Shown: positions 1-8,710, counted from the stretch's first letter. The stretch is 64,000 bases of DNA from CAVUCH01 sp963739995 (GCA_963739995.1 CAVUCH010000005.1:1-64000), one strand, 5' to 3'. Notes: generated from the letters alone by a model not told the origin. Program-made: numbers and translations.

Positions 1-263
1 GCATTGCTCCCTGCTACGCTCTGCATTGCGAAGTCTCCTTTCGCATCGACATGTGGTCTGGCGTTTCCCGCGCCAGTCCACCGTTATTTCAGTCCTGCCC
101 TCTTCAGCGTGCCCTTGCTTCTCCGCTGCCAGCAAGCTGGTCTCGACGATCTGGCGAATCAGATCGGACGGAGGCTGGTCTTCTGCCGCTGTGCGGCCAC
201 GCCGAGGCGGGCTTGCAGCTCCCATGTCATGCGAACACCGACGTAACGTGGATAAAGCGCCAT
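1..263 (-). pseudogene. Ribbon-helix-helix-like small protein, frameshifted and cut by window edge
   Basis: Reading from an ATG at 263, the first frame gives MALYPRYVGVRMTWELQARL and then stops near 160. A second frame continues as SDLIRQIVETSLLAAEKQG and runs off the window. Together they resemble short CopG/Arc-type DNA-binding proteins: a basic beta strand, then two helices containing the SDLIRQ helix. Such proteins often act as repressors in plasmids and integrative elements. One indel near 155-165 separates the halves. It lies beside the other broken mobile genes on this strand. The family call rests on pattern only; real decay and a sequencing error cannot be separated here. Confidence 0.45.
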
Positions 264-654
264 GTCTTTTACCTGAGAAATCATTGGCCAATGAAATGCG
301 CCCCTAAAAAGCCGAAAGCCGACCTAGAACGACGGTGACGTCCGTCAGCTCCGGGTCGGCTTCCAAATTCCTCGGCCGAGTGAGGCTGAATTGTCTGGAA
401 GGAACCGGCGGTTACGTTTACTACCGCGATCCTTCCGCACCAGGCATGAACCCGGTCCGTTTCTCGTTCAACTGAAAACAGTGGTTCACACGAAGAAAGT
501 TCGCCCCGTGTAACCGATCTCCATCGTCTGGTGCCACGCGGGGGAAGCAAGGGCCGTCGTGGTTCACCGACCAGCGGCAGCTCACAGGTCCAATCGTCGG
601 TGGGCATGGCATGGCGGCTACCTGCGCCCACGCGTGCTAGCATCCACTGCTGAC
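264..654. other. No supported gene
   Basis: Short overlapping open frames occur on both strands, but none shows a recognisable motif, a good ribosome-binding site or a family-like pattern. The last bases hold the promoter-like box of the TIR gene. Confidence 0.4.
638..643 (+). promoter_or_regulatory. -10-like box TAGCAT before the TIR gene
   Basis: TAGCAT lies 11 nt before the ATG at 655. The same spacing recurs at six other genes in the window, so a leaderless transcript is plausible. No convincing -35 was found. Confidence 0.35.
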
Positions 655-1217
655 ATGGCTCTGCCGCGAACCTTCGTGAGCTTCAGCAGCACCGATATCC
701 GGCGCTACCACATGATGTGTGCATGGAAGGCCCATGAGCACATCGACTTCGACTTTGCAGATTTCCAGCTTGAGGAGGCCATCAACTCCGACGACCTGTA
801 TTACATCAAGCGGGTCTGCCGAGCGAAAATCCGCCGGGCCGAAACGTTCATCCTGCTCATCGGAAACGACACGTCGCGGAGAAGAACTACGTTCGTCAAA
901 TCCGAGGTAGAGGTTGCCACTGAGAAGGGCTGCTTCATCTGATCGGGGTGAACCTTAACGACTGCCGATTCAGGGATGCGCTATGCCCTGATTTCTTTGC
1001 CGACAAGGGCGCGCTGTTCGTGCCCTTCTCATCCCGCATCGTCGCCGAGGCAATCAAGCCGTGGAGTCGTGGCCCTCGGCCACTCGGCGCGAGCAACGAC
1101 TGGTATTTCCAGGACCACGTCTATACAAAATTAGGTTACAACCTCGTAGGTAATACAGCGGTGCTGCCGCCGAAGCCGAATCCATTCCTTCTCGGCAAAC
1201 CCCCGTGGGCCAGGTAG
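655..1217 (+). pseudogene. TIR-like (MTH538/DUF1863, ThsB-like) protein, frameshifted
   Basis: The first frame (655-942) opens with MALPRTFVSFSSTDIRRY and contains an ILLIGNDTS stretch and a VEVATEKGC helix. A second frame (about 939-1217) continues LIGVNLNDCRF, then FVPFSSRIVAEAI and WYFQDHVYTKLGY. That order is the MTH538 TIR-like fold, the family that includes Thoeris ThsB. In known systems these TIR proteins sense phage and make a nucleotide signal for a partner effector. The corrected product would be about 187 residues. The frames join if one base is missing near 938-942. No ThsA-like effector is visible in the window. It neighbours a broken integrase cluster, so it may be element cargo. 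The family call is firm; activity is doubtful unless the shift is a sequencing error. Confidence 0.7.
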
Positions 1218-1315
1218 GTCACGCGCGTCAATCTGGATCCCGAACACCTCGTCGCCCGTCACTTCGCCTTCGTTCGTTCCGCGCGTTGCCACGCCTGAAT
1301 GCGGCGACGGTGCAG

Positions 1316-1465
1316 TCAGACCTGCCTGGGACACGGTTCACCCACCCGGCAGCACTTGCGGTTCGGACACGGAACAGTGGCGATCACCTCGTCGCGCGTT
1401 TGGGTGAGGATGAACCGCACCGGTCTGAAGACCCGCCGCAGCGCCGACTGGACGGTCCGTGTCAT
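1316..1465 (-). CDS. Small basic protein of unknown function, possible early stop
   Basis: An ATG at 1465 has a GAGGAAAG ribosome site and overlaps the end of the acidic reading frame upstream (ATGA). The 49-residue product begins MTRTVQSALRRVF and contains two cysteine pairs (VPCPNRKCC and GEPCPRQ), which might bind a metal. It stops at TGA (1316-1318), but the same frame stays open afterwards as LHRRRIQAWQRAERTKAK to a stop at 1259-1261. The TGA may therefore be a CGA-to-TGA nonsense change. The overlap suggests co-expression with the small genes upstream. I do not recognise the family. Confidence 0.35.
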   Translation of the reverse strand: MTRTVQSALRRVFRPVRFILTQTRDEVIATVPCPNRKCCRVGEPCPRQV

Positions 1466-1721
1466 TCGCCACTTTCCTCGCTGTCGTCGTTGCCGCCGCT
1501 GCGGTCGTCGCCACCGCTATCGTCGTCACTGTCATCGTCCTCGGAGCGATCAAACGACCGAGGCCCAACTTCGTCGCGAGCTGCGGGAGGTCGAGCGTCT
1601 GGGCGAGCGCCAGCCACCGCTGGCACGTCTCGCACTGACTCTCGTCGGGATTGTTCGCCAGCCACTGAACCAACTGTCCCAGAGCGTTCTTCTCCCGTGC
1701 TTGTGAACGCCCACGGGTCAT
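1462..1721 (-). pseudogene. Small protein with CxxC and acidic tail, frameshifted
   Basis: From an ATG at 1721 one frame reads MTRGRSQAREKNALGQL, then a CETCQRWLALAQ stretch and a leucine-rich helix. A natural-looking end lies in another frame: a tail of Asp, Ser and Gly (EDDDSDDDSGGDD) ending at 1462. Joining the frames near 1545-1560 would give a protein of roughly 85 residues with a CxxC pair and a strongly acidic C-terminus. Such acidic tails occur in small phage or plasmid proteins, but I cannot assign a function. It sits between the ParB-like gene and the 49-residue gene with overlapping ends. Confidence 0.3.
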
Positions 1722-2323
1722 GCCGCTTACCCGGCGTCCTCGCCATGTGGCGATTGGCACGCTTCTTCTTGGGGTGTGAGAGCGCGTCCAACTGGGCCCC
1801 CGCAGGAAGGGCCGCTACTTCGGCGGCCCTGCTTCACCGCGACCTCGCCGCGCTCCACCGCCTTCACCCAGTTCGGGCACCCCCTTTGTAACCACCTTCT
1901 GTGCGTCAGTCACAGAACGCTCGCTGACCTTGAATATCTCGGCCGCCTTGGCTTGCGACACCTTCCGCAAATTTGCGGAAGGTGTCAGATCCATTCGCTC
2001 TCCCTGACTCATGTTTGCTCGTCGAGCCGCTGCGACCGCCCGTTCACCCTGACTGAGGTGCCTCCCGGAACAGATTTTCGGAGGTCACAAAGTCGGCTGG
2101 TGAACCTTCGCCGTCCCCACCCGGTAGCGGGGCGTCGACCTCAGCGACCGCGCAAGCTCCAAGCGGTGCCGACCGTCGAGGAGCAGACCGTTGCAAATTT
2201 AAGGTGATCGGCTCCAGCAAGCCGTGGGCTTTGATGTCATCTACGAGGGCGGCAAATGCGGTTTCGTCCAGACGGGGGAAGATGTCCGCCACGGGGTGGA
2301 AACCCCAAAACGCCGAGGCTCAT
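1722..2323 (-). pseudogene. ParB/Spo0J-like N-terminal-domain protein, several frameshifts
   Basis: Pieces in three frames line up as one protein. The start near 2323 gives MSLGV. After a shift, FHPVADIFPRLDETAF and IKAHGLLEPITLN follow, then DGEGSPADFVTSENLFR. A further frame gives VSQAKAAEIFKVSERSVTDA and GVPEL, and another gives VKAVERGEVAV. This is the layout of ParB-like nuclease-domain proteins in phages and integrative elements: an N-terminal P-loop-like ParB fold, a helix-turn-helix with the VSERSV turn, and the repeated PELV-AVERGEV motif. They bind DNA in partition or element control. At least three indels break it. The lower end is uncertain because the C-terminal frame merges with the next gene. 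Confidence 0.55.
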
Positions 2324-2490
2324 TGCTCTTTTCGTTGCCGGTTGTGACAGGCCGCTCACCGGTCGGGGCTGGGTCCACTCCCTTTGAACGTCCGGGCTTC
2401 CGCCGGGCGGCACTCGTGATCGCTTTCCTAGGGGGTCGCGCGTGTGCCTTTCCTTTTCGTTGCCTGCGCGGTTCGCAACTGCGCCCCGTT

Positions 2491-2695
2491 TCATTTCTTC
2501 CTCCTCCCTACGGGCATCGGCTGCGCCTGTTCACGTGGGATTCCTCACCATCCGTCCCATGCGGTGTGAAACGAGTTCGCCCCGCTCGATCAAGGCGTAG
2601 ATCGGGACTGGTGAGACGCGCCACAGCGCCGCCAGTTCAGGCACGCGAAGCCACTCCGGTAGATTTTCTTCGTAACGGGTGGTGCCTGTGATCAG
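2491..2695 (-). pseudogene. Excisionase-family helix-turn-helix protein, frameshifted
   Basis: The minus strand encodes PEWLRVPELAALWRVSP, then IYALIERGELVSHRMGRMVR. This is the typical MerR/excisionase (HTH_17) pattern in which a short winged helix places a recombination directionality factor on DNA. A single shift near 2545 separates this from the usual end (EQAQPMPVGRRKK), which stops at 2491-2493 in ATGA overlap with a following ATG at 2494. The start is probably the CTG at 2695, overlapping the previous stop (CTGA). With the integrase at 3190-4397 it makes an int/xis set, though both are broken. Confidence 0.55.
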
Positions 2696-2870
2696 GGCGG
2701 GCGCTGTGCCCGGCCGCGCCGCGTCAGTCGCTGTTGTATGAGGAGTCTGATTAGCCCGGATAATGTCCGGTGCTCAGCCCCAGATCGCCGAGCTGAGCTT
2801 TCAGTGCGGGGGTGCAGCCGACGTAGATGCCGCAGTTGACGACGTCCCGCCGGTCTCGTGTCGTTGCCAT
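2692..2870 (-). pseudogene. Small element gene, possibly ribbon-helix-helix, frameshifted
   Basis: An ATG at 2870 follows a good GGAGGA site at 8-nt spacing and gives MATTRDRRDVVNCGIYVGC and LKAQLGDLGLSTG. A stop then intervenes, and one frame away LIRLLIQQRLTRRG continues to a TGA at 2692-2694. The joined 58-residue product has a central helix pair and a basic tail, compatible with a small DNA-binding regulator, but I cannot name the family. The terminal TGA overlaps the likely CTG start of the excisionase-like gene, so the two were probably translated together. Confidence 0.4.
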
Positions 2871-3119
2871 TCACGCGGTCCTCCAAGAACAATCCGAAAT
2901 CCGTCGTGAGACTCCAGACAAGCCACGGCACACCCTCAAAGGGAGAGGGGGGCGCTGACGGTGATCTGGGGTCGTGGTCGGAGAGATCGAATGTCCTCGG
3001 TGCGCGTGTCCCACGGCTTTGGACGGGGACGTGCGGCTTCACGCGGCCTGCGCCGAAGCGCCGCGCCCATCGCCTGTGTGTGCCTCGAATGATAGAGCGG
3101 TGTCCTCGGGTTGTAAAGC

Positions 3120-3158
3120 ACAACGGGGCGACGTGGACCGGAGGGTCGCCCCCGTTGT
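3120..3158 (-). terminator. Strong hairpin after the integrase
   Basis: Arms ACAACGGGGCGAC and GTCGCCCCCGTTGT pair with one bulge around a 12-nt loop, 32 nt past the integrase stop. No clear U-run follows on the minus strand. It could instead be a recombination-site hairpin. Confidence 0.4.
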
Positions 3159-3189
3159 AGGAGTGAAAGGTGGAGTTACCAGTCGCCGA

Positions 3190-4397
3190 CTAACCGTGGA
3201 GCAAGCGCCCGAGCGTCGCTGCCGCCTGCCTCCCGTGCGACGGCAAGCAGTGGGCATAGGCATCGAGCGTCATGGTTGGATTCGCGTGCCCGAGCCGTGC
3301 GAGACGACGTGTACGGCCTCGCCGTTCGTGAGCAACAGCGTCGCCATGGTGTGGCGCATCCCATGCGGTTTAATCCGGCGGACTCCGGCCGCTTCAATGA
3401 TCCGCTTCATCGTACGCGTAAAGCCGTCTGGCGTCAGCGGTTGGCCGAGCACCTGCGTCCGCTTCTGTACGTCGCGCCACTCCCTCGCAAACGTCAAACC
3501 GTGGTCGCTATACGTGGTCCGGTTCTTCAACTTCAACTGCGCCTGTGCGCCTTGTGCTGGCGCAACAGTGCGACGGTCGTCGCGTTGAGATCGATGGTTC
3601 GCGTCTTGCCCGTTTTCGTCGGGCCGTATTCCGGGTCGCCGTTGCGCGAGAGGAGCGTCCTGTCGATCACGACCGTCCCGGCGTCGAGGTCGATATCCGC
3701 CCACCGGGTGGCAAGGATCTCCCCCTGCCTCGCGCCCGTGTCGAGTCCGAACGCGAACAGGGCCGCGTCTTGCGTCCCACTCTTCTGCGCGGCGATCAGG
3801 AACGCGCGGGCCTCGTCGGCTGTCCAACAGTGCTTTTTCGCCTCGTCCCGGTCCGCGCGTCCCCTCGGTTTCGCGTCCACGAGCGCGGCGACGTTCTTCG
3901 TCACGACCCCCTGCTTCACGGCCGACTCCAACGCGACGTTCAGTACCGCGTGGTGCTGCTTGCAACGTGCGGCTGGAGTAGCCCTCGGCGGTCTTGGCCG
4001 CGTAATACGCCGTGATCTGACCCGGTCGCAGCGTCTGAAGCTGAATGCTCCCGAGGGCTGGTGTCAGGTGCTTTGTGATCACGGTCCCGTAAGTGACCAC
4101 GGTCCTCGGTCGTCGTGCGGAGCGCACGCTTTCGTCAAACCACGTGCGGAGCCACTCCCCGACGCTCTGCTTCGACGGCTGCACGAAGTCGCCGTGCCGG
4201 ATCGAGACGGCCAGTTCATCGCGCCGGGCCTTCGCTTCTGATCTGCTGCTGCACTTGCCCAGCGAGATCGATTTCTGGAGGATCCGGCGCTTGCCGGTGG
4301 TCGGATCCGGATCGGAATAGCCGAGGTGAAACACGGCGGTCCAGCGGTTGCGGCCCCGCTCGATCAACCCGTCGCGCATTTTCGATTTCTTCGCCAT
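3190..4397 (-). pseudogene. Phage-type tyrosine recombinase (integrase), frameshifted
   Basis: An ATG at 4397 with AAGGAG upstream begins MAKKSKMRDGLIERGRNRW. It continues through an AP2-like arm-binding region and a SAM-like core-binding domain (SVGEWLRTWFDESV and YYAAKTAEGYSSRTL). After a shift near 3950 the catalytic domain appears as FGLDTGARQGEILATRW (first active Arg), then KPHGMRHTMATLLLTNG (HxxR). A further shift near 3270 precedes RLGHANPTMTLDAYAHCLP, which carries the second His and the Tyr nucleophile, ending at a TAG at 3190. At least three indels occur, yet every catalytic element survives. About 400 residues is normal for the family. It is the key marker of an integrated element. 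Confidence 0.8.
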
Positions 4398-4742
4398 GAG
4401 GTGCCTCTCCTTCGGGAGGGAAGGGAAGGTCGTCGGGGAGGAATAGACTGTTTCCCAGCCGTGCGACCTGCCAGTGTCAGGTGGTTCGGTCAGGGACGGT
4501 GGGCGGGTGACTTCCGCTCGTCGTCCCGTCTTCAGTATGCGGGCATCGGCGGGTCGGAGGCGTGCTAAAAAAGTGCTAAAAAAGATCCTTATACGAGGGC
4601 ATATGAGACGGGACGAGCTGGATCGCTGATCGTGGAAATCCTGAATGAAACCGCACGAAACAGCATGAGCCGCGACGAGCCGCAACGGTCTTGATAGAAT
4701 TACTGGTTCGCCAAGCAGGAACCACCCGCGGAGTACGCCCAG
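4398..4742. other. Intergenic region between integrase and ABC-F gene, tandem 11-mer
   Basis: It holds two abutting copies of GTGCTAAAAAA (4562-4572 and 4573-4583) in an AT-rich patch upstream of the integrase start. These could be an integrase promoter or arm-type binding sites. TAGAAT at 4695-4700 may be the -10 of the ABC-F gene. No coding frame is supported. Confidence 0.4.
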
Positions 4743-6350
4743 ATGATCTCGGTCCACAACGTCTCGATGCGCTACGGCTCGAAGGTGCTCTTCGAGGAGG
4801 TCACCACGACCTTCTCTCCCGGCCGCCGGTACGGTCTCACCGGTCCGAACGGCGCCGGCAAGACCACCTTCATGAAGATCCTGTCCGGCGACCTCGACCC
4901 GCAGAAGGGTACGGTCGTGCGGCCGAAGAAGGTGGGGCTCATCCGGCAGGATCAGTTCGCCTTTGACGACAAGCGTGTCATTGACGCGGTCGTGATGGGC
5001 AACCCGCGTCTCTGGGCCGCCCTGCAGGAGCGGGAGGAGCTCTACGCCAAGACCGACATGACGGACGCGGACGGCATGCGCCTCGCGGAGCTCGAGGGCG
5101 TCGTCGGCGAGGAGGACGGGTACACCGCCGAGACGGATGCCGCGATTCTTCTGCAGGGCCTCGACATCGCTGACGACCGGCACGAGCTCCTGATGCGGGA
5201 GATCACGAGCGACGAGCGCGTCCGTGTGTTGCTGGCGCAGGCGCTGTTCGGCAGCCCGCCCGCCCTGCTGCTCGACGAGCCGACGAACCACCTCGATCTC
5301 GACTCGATCCACTGGCTGGAGGAATTCCTCACCTCGTACCAGGGCACCCTGGTCGTGATCTCCCACGATCGCCATTTCCTGAATCGGGTGTGCACGCACA
5401 TCGCCGACATCGATTACCAGACGATCATCACGTACACCGGCGGCTACGATGACATGGTCATTGCCAAGACGCAGTTCCGTACGCGGATCGAAGCGCAGCA
5501 GGTGCAGCGCGAGAAGAAGATCGCGCAGCTCCAGGAGTTCATCGCACGCTTCTCCGCCGGCACGCGCAGCAGCCAGGTCACATCGCGCAAGAAGGAGGTC
5601 GAGCGGCTGCAGGTCAACGACCTCGCCCGCTCCAACATCCAGCGGCCGTATATCCGGTTCACGATGAAGCGCCCCCACGGGCGCATGGCGCTCGAGTGCG
5701 AGGGGGTGTCGAAGGCGTATGGCGAGCACCAGGTGCTCCGCGATTTCGGAGCGTTTGTCGAACGCGGCGAGAAGATCGCGATCACCGGCCGGAACGGCGC
5801 CGGCAAAACCACGCTGCTGCGCGCGTTGCTGGCGGGGGAGAGCACGATCGGCGGCGTGGATGTGCCCGCGAACGCCCGCGACAGCGGCACCCTGCGCTGG
5901 GGGCACGAGGTGTCCATCGGCTATTTCCTGCAGGATCAGACCGGCATCATCCAGCCGGGGTGGACGGCGGCCGACTGGCTGCACCAGTTCGACCCCGAGA
6001 AATCGCGAGAAGAGATCCGCGGCCTGCTCGGACAGATGCTCTTCGCACAGGAAGAAGGCATGAAGCCGACCGCAGCGCTCTCGGGCGGTGAGACGGCGCG
6101 GCTGCTCTTCTGCCGGATCATGCTGCTGCAGCCGAACCTGCTCGTGCTCGACGAACCCACCAACCATCTGGACCTCGAGTCGGTGACGGCGCTCAATATC
6201 GCCATCCAGAAGTTCGAGGGCACCGTGCTCCTGGTCACCCACGACGAGGACTTGATTGAGGAGACCGCCACGCGCATCTGGCACGTGACGCCGCAGGGGG
6301 TCGAAGACTTCAAGGGAACGTTCGAAGACTATTCAGCGTCGGTCAAATAG
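4743..6350 (+). CDS. ybiT: ABC-F family ATPase, YbiT type
   Basis: This cytosolic ABC-F protein of 535 residues has two ATP-binding domains and no membrane segment. Domain 1 has a Walker A (GPNGAGKTT, about residue 37) and DEPTNHLDLDS with SHDRHFLNRV. Domain 2 has GRNGAGKTT, a full ALSGGE signature and DEPTNHLD. The first signature is degenerate (EITSDERVRVLL), as in E. coli YbiT. A charged linker (about residues 240-300) matches the ABC-F P-site tRNA interaction motif. The family acts on ribosomes to resolve stalls or remodel the P site; YbiT's exact task is less clear. GGAG lies about 8 nt before the ATG. It stands alone, with TAGAAT 42 nt upstream, and appears intact beside the decayed element. 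Confidence 0.88.
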   Translation: MISVHNVSMRYGSKVLFEEVTTTFSPGRRYGLTGPNGAGKTTFMKILSGDLDPQKGTVVRPKKVGLIRQDQFAFDDKRVIDAVVMGNPRLWAALQEREELYAKTDMTDADGMRLAELEGVVGEEDGYTAETDAAILLQGLDIADDRHELLMREITSDERVRVLLAQALFGSPPALLLDEPTNHLDLDSIHWLEEFLTSYQGTLVVISHDRHFLNRVCTHIADIDYQTIITYTGGYDDMVIAKTQFRTRIEAQQVQREKKIAQLQEFIARFSAGTRSSQVTSRKKEVERLQVNDLARSNIQRPYIRFTMKRPHGRMALECEGVSKAYGEHQVLRDFGAFVERGEKIAITGRNGAGKTTLLRALLAGESTIGGVDVPANARDSGTLRWGHEVSIGYFLQDQTGIIQPGWTAADWLHQFDPEKSREEIRGLLGQMLFAQEEGMKPTAALSGGETARLLFCRIMLLQPNLLVLDEPTNHLDLESVTALNIAIQKFEGTVLLVTHDEDLIEETATRIWHVTPQGVEDFKGTFEDYSASVK

Positions 6351-6356
6351 AAATCG

Positions 6357-7769
6357 TCAGTCGCGGCGGACACGACGACCCTCGCGCGGTTCGCCCCACC
6401 CCCACAGCCGCAGGCTCATGCCGCCCGCGACGGCATCCGGCCGGAAGCTCAGGCGCAATACGCCCTCGGGCTCGAAGAACTCCGCCGTTCCGGATGGCGA
6501 CAGCACCTGCGGATCACCCTGCTGTTCGATCGTCAGCCGGTTCCTGGCGGTGGCCACCCTGATCTGCGCGCCGTCGGCCATTTCGTAGGTGCCGACGTAC
6601 TCCTCGAGTGTCGGCACGGGCACCACCGCCAGGGGCGGATCCGTGAAGGGACGTCCAATCGCGAGGGCGGCAAGCTGGCGCGCGACCGTGCCGGGCCGTG
6701 ACGCGCTGTTGTTCGAGAGCACCGCTACGTAGATCCGCTCCGACGGGATCCGCACCACGCGCGACGCGAACCCGTGGATCCCGCCGCCGTGCTCCGCCAC
6801 CGCAAGACCCTCGTGCTTCGTCACCGACCACCCCAACGCATAGCCCGTCGTTCTGCCGGATGTCAGCGTGAACGGCGCGTACCATCGCGCCCGCGAGGAT
6901 TCGGACAACAGGCGACCGCGTTCAATCGCCGTGTTCCACAGCGCCAGGTCGTCAACCGTCGACACGAGTGCTCCCGCGGAGAACGGCTGGCTCATGCCGA
7001 TGTAAGGGGCGTTGCGCCACTCATCGCCTTCCCACTCGTACCCGCGCGCCCGGCGCGGGATCACACGCACCGGGTCGTCGTACATCGTCTGACGCATGCC
7101 CAGTGGAAGCACCATCTGGCGGATGTAGTCGGCGTACGGACGGCCCGAAACCTTCTCGATGACGAGCCCAAGCAGCAGGTACCCAGAGTTGCTGCACGCG
7201 AACTGAGCACCCGGCTCGAACTCCAGCGGTCTGGCCTTGACCATGTCCAGGATCTGTCGAGGCGTGAGTTCCTCGCGCAGGCGCCGAACCCACTCGTCCA
7301 TGTCCGTGTAGTTCGGGATTCCGGACGTGTGCGTCAGCAGGTGCTCGATCGTCACTCGGCGTTCGCCGGTGTCGTACGCGTCGACATACTTCGACACGTC
7401 GTCGTCGAGCGCGAGCTTGCCAGAGTCCACCAATTGGAGAATCGCGGCGGCGGTGAACTGTTTCGTCACCGACCCGATGCGGAACACCATGTCCGGTTCG
7501 AGCAGAATCCCGAACTCGAGGTCTGCCAGCCCATAGGCACGGCGGAACACCGGGCGGCCGTCCTTGACAACGATGGCCGCCGCGCCGGGGGCGTCCTGCG
7601 GATAGCGTTTGGCGAGGAGCGCGTCGGCACCGGACGCGAACCCCGAGGGCATGCGCGGCGCAGCTGGTGAATCGGGCTTCTGCGCCTGTGCGGGCGCGAT
7701 CAGCAGAATCGCAACGAGCGCGTGCGCGAGCACCAGCCCTATCGTGGGCGCGCGATGGAGGATGAGCAT
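6357..7769 (-). CDS. Serine hydrolase, class C beta-lactamase/PBP-like, exported
   Basis: The ATG at 7769 gives a signal peptide (hydrophobic VLAHALVAILLIAPAQA) and a mature enzyme of about 440 residues. Catalytic elements are the SVTK tetrad (FRIGSVTKQFTAAA), a Tyr-x-Asn-type motif altered to CSNSGY, and an HGGGIHG motif near residue 325. This is the family of serine D-Ala-D-Ala peptidases and esterases related to AmpC. A C-terminal beta-rich stretch (about 380-470) resembles the accessory domain common in acidobacterial and Bacteroidetes copies. The Tyr-to-Cys change in the second motif is unusual and may alter substrate use. An upstream in-frame start exists, but it would encode the heptamer array and bury the signal peptide. 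A TATAGAAT box lies about 20 nt upstream on this strand. It converges with the ABC-F gene. Confidence 0.82.
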   Translation of the reverse strand: MLILHRAPTIGLVLAHALVAILLIAPAQAQKPDSPAAPRMPSGFASGADALLAKRYPQDAPGAAAIVVKDGRPVFRRAYGLADLEFGILLEPDMVFRIGSVTKQFTAAAILQLVDSGKLALDDDVSKYVDAYDTGERRVTIEHLLTHTSGIPNYTDMDEWVRRLREELTPRQILDMVKARPLEFEPGAQFACSNSGYLLLGLVIEKVSGRPYADYIRQMVLPLGMRQTMYDDPVRVIPRRARGYEWEGDEWRNAPYIGMSQPFSAGALVSTVDDLALWNTAIERGRLLSESSRARWYAPFTLTSGRTTGYALGWSVTKHEGLAVAEHGGGIHGFASRVVRIPSERIYVAVLSNNSASRPGTVARQLAALAIGRPFTDPPLAVVPVPTLEEYVGTYEMADGAQIRVATARNRLTIEQQGDPQVLSPSGTAEFFEPEGVLRLSFRPDAVAGGMSLRLWGWGEPREGRRVRRD

Positions 7770-7821
7770 CGGTATGGGGCCGTGTCCCGATTCTATAATC
7801 GGCGCTCCGGTTTCGGGATCG

Positions 7822-7891
7822 CTGGGCGGTGGGCGGAGGCAAATGCGGTGGGCGGCAGGCGGTGGACAATAGGCAGTGGGCGACGTGCGGT
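7822..7891. repeat. Array of ten 7-bp units
   Basis: The array can be cut without gaps into 7-mers such as GTGGGCG, GAGGCAA, ATGCGGT, GGGCGGC, AGGCGGT, GGACAAT, AGGCAGT and GGGCGAC. The unit varies but the phase is kept. Its reverse complement type (CGCCCAC) lies on the other side of the SGNH gene. Confidence 0.6.
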
Positions 7892-7981
7892 ACACGTCCG
7901 GCGGCGGTGCAGCTGGAACGGTGTGGCGCCGGGGCCGAAGTGCCCCGGCGATCGGTTATTGCGCTCATGTAAGCTGCCGGG

Positions 7982-8710
7982 ATGCGCTCACGACGTCCGC
8001 TCGTCCTGCTGGCCGGACTGCTCCTGTGCGCACTCGCCGCATCAGCGCAGGTAACGCCCCCCGCTCCGACCGCCGCCGACCTTGCCGAATGGGAATCCGA
8101 GATCCGCGCGTTCGAGGAATCCGATCGGCAGTCCCCACCCCCGACTGGCGGAATCGTCTTCGCCGGCAGTTCGAGTATCCGACTCTGGAAAACGATTACG
8201 CGCGACTTCCCGGGCCTGCCGGTGCTCAACCGCGGGTTCGGCGGGTCGAAGATCCGTGAGGTCACCGCGTTCGCGGACCGGATCGTAATCCCGTATCGTC
8301 CGCGCCTGATCGTCTTCTACTGCGGCAGCAACGATGTGGCTTCCGGCAGAGCGGTACCGGACGTCATGCACGACCTCGAGGCGTTCGTCGGGAAGATTCA
8401 CGCGGCGTTGCCGCAGACCAGGTTGATTTACATTTCGACCGCGCCCAATCCGGCGCGGTGGCATTTGAGACACGCCTGGCTCGATCTGAACGCCCGGATC
8501 GACGCCTACACGAAGACGGACGCGCGGCTGACGTTCGTGGACGTTTGGGGAGAAATGCTGGGGCCCTCGGGACAGCCGCGCCCGGAACTGTTCGTGGAAG
8601 ACCAGCTGCACATGAACGAGCGGGGGTATGAGATCTGGGCCCGTGTGCTGCGGCCGGTCGTCGAGAGAGAGTTCAAGGCCGCCGGGACTGAAGTCCCGGC
8701 TCCATATTGA
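7982..8710 (+). CDS. SGNH/GDSL-family hydrolase, exported
   Basis: The 242-residue product begins with a signal peptide (MRSRRPLVLLAGLLLCALA, cleavage after ASA). It shows the SGNH blocks in order: GSSSIRLW (nucleophile Ser), GFGGSKI (Gly), FYCGSNDVASG (Asn), and DQLHMNERGYEIW (Asp/His). Such enzymes are esterases or acetyl hydrolases that often trim acetyl groups from carbohydrates or phospholipids. The last codons (AAGTEVPAPY) are encoded by the dispersed palindrome at 8681-8700, so the native C-terminus may be shorter. The gene is bounded by 7-bp arrays in opposite orientation. It seems monocistronic and its substrate is unknown. Confidence 0.82.
   Translation: MRSRRPLVLLAGLLLCALAASAQVTPPAPTAADLAEWESEIRAFEESDRQSPPPTGGIVFAGSSSIRLWKTITRDFPGLPVLNRGFGGSKIREVTAFADRIVIPYRPRLIVFYCGSNDVASGRAVPDVMHDLEAFVGKIHAALPQTRLIYISTAPNPARWHLRHAWLDLNARIDAYTKTDARLTFVDVWGEMLGPSGQPRPELFVEDQLHMNERGYEIWARVLRPVVEREFKAAGTEVPAPY
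8681..8700. repeat. Dispersed palindrome, copy 1
   Basis: GCCGGGACTGAAGTCCCGGC followed by TCCATA. It lies inside the 3' end of the SGNH gene and encodes its last residues. A degenerate second copy follows at about 8713-8733. Confidence 0.8.

Noticed and set aside
2324..2494. Small gene starting MKRGAVANRAG between the excisionase-like and ParB-like genes
   Set aside because: It has an ATGA overlap and could be real, but it shows no recognised pattern and overlaps the ParB-like start, so support is too weak to list.
3270..6284. A very long minus-strand open frame covering the ABC-F gene and part of the integrase
   Set aside because: It is the antisense of the ABC-F gene fused to genuine integrase codons. 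High GC leaves antisense frames open; only the integrase part shows protein-family motifs.
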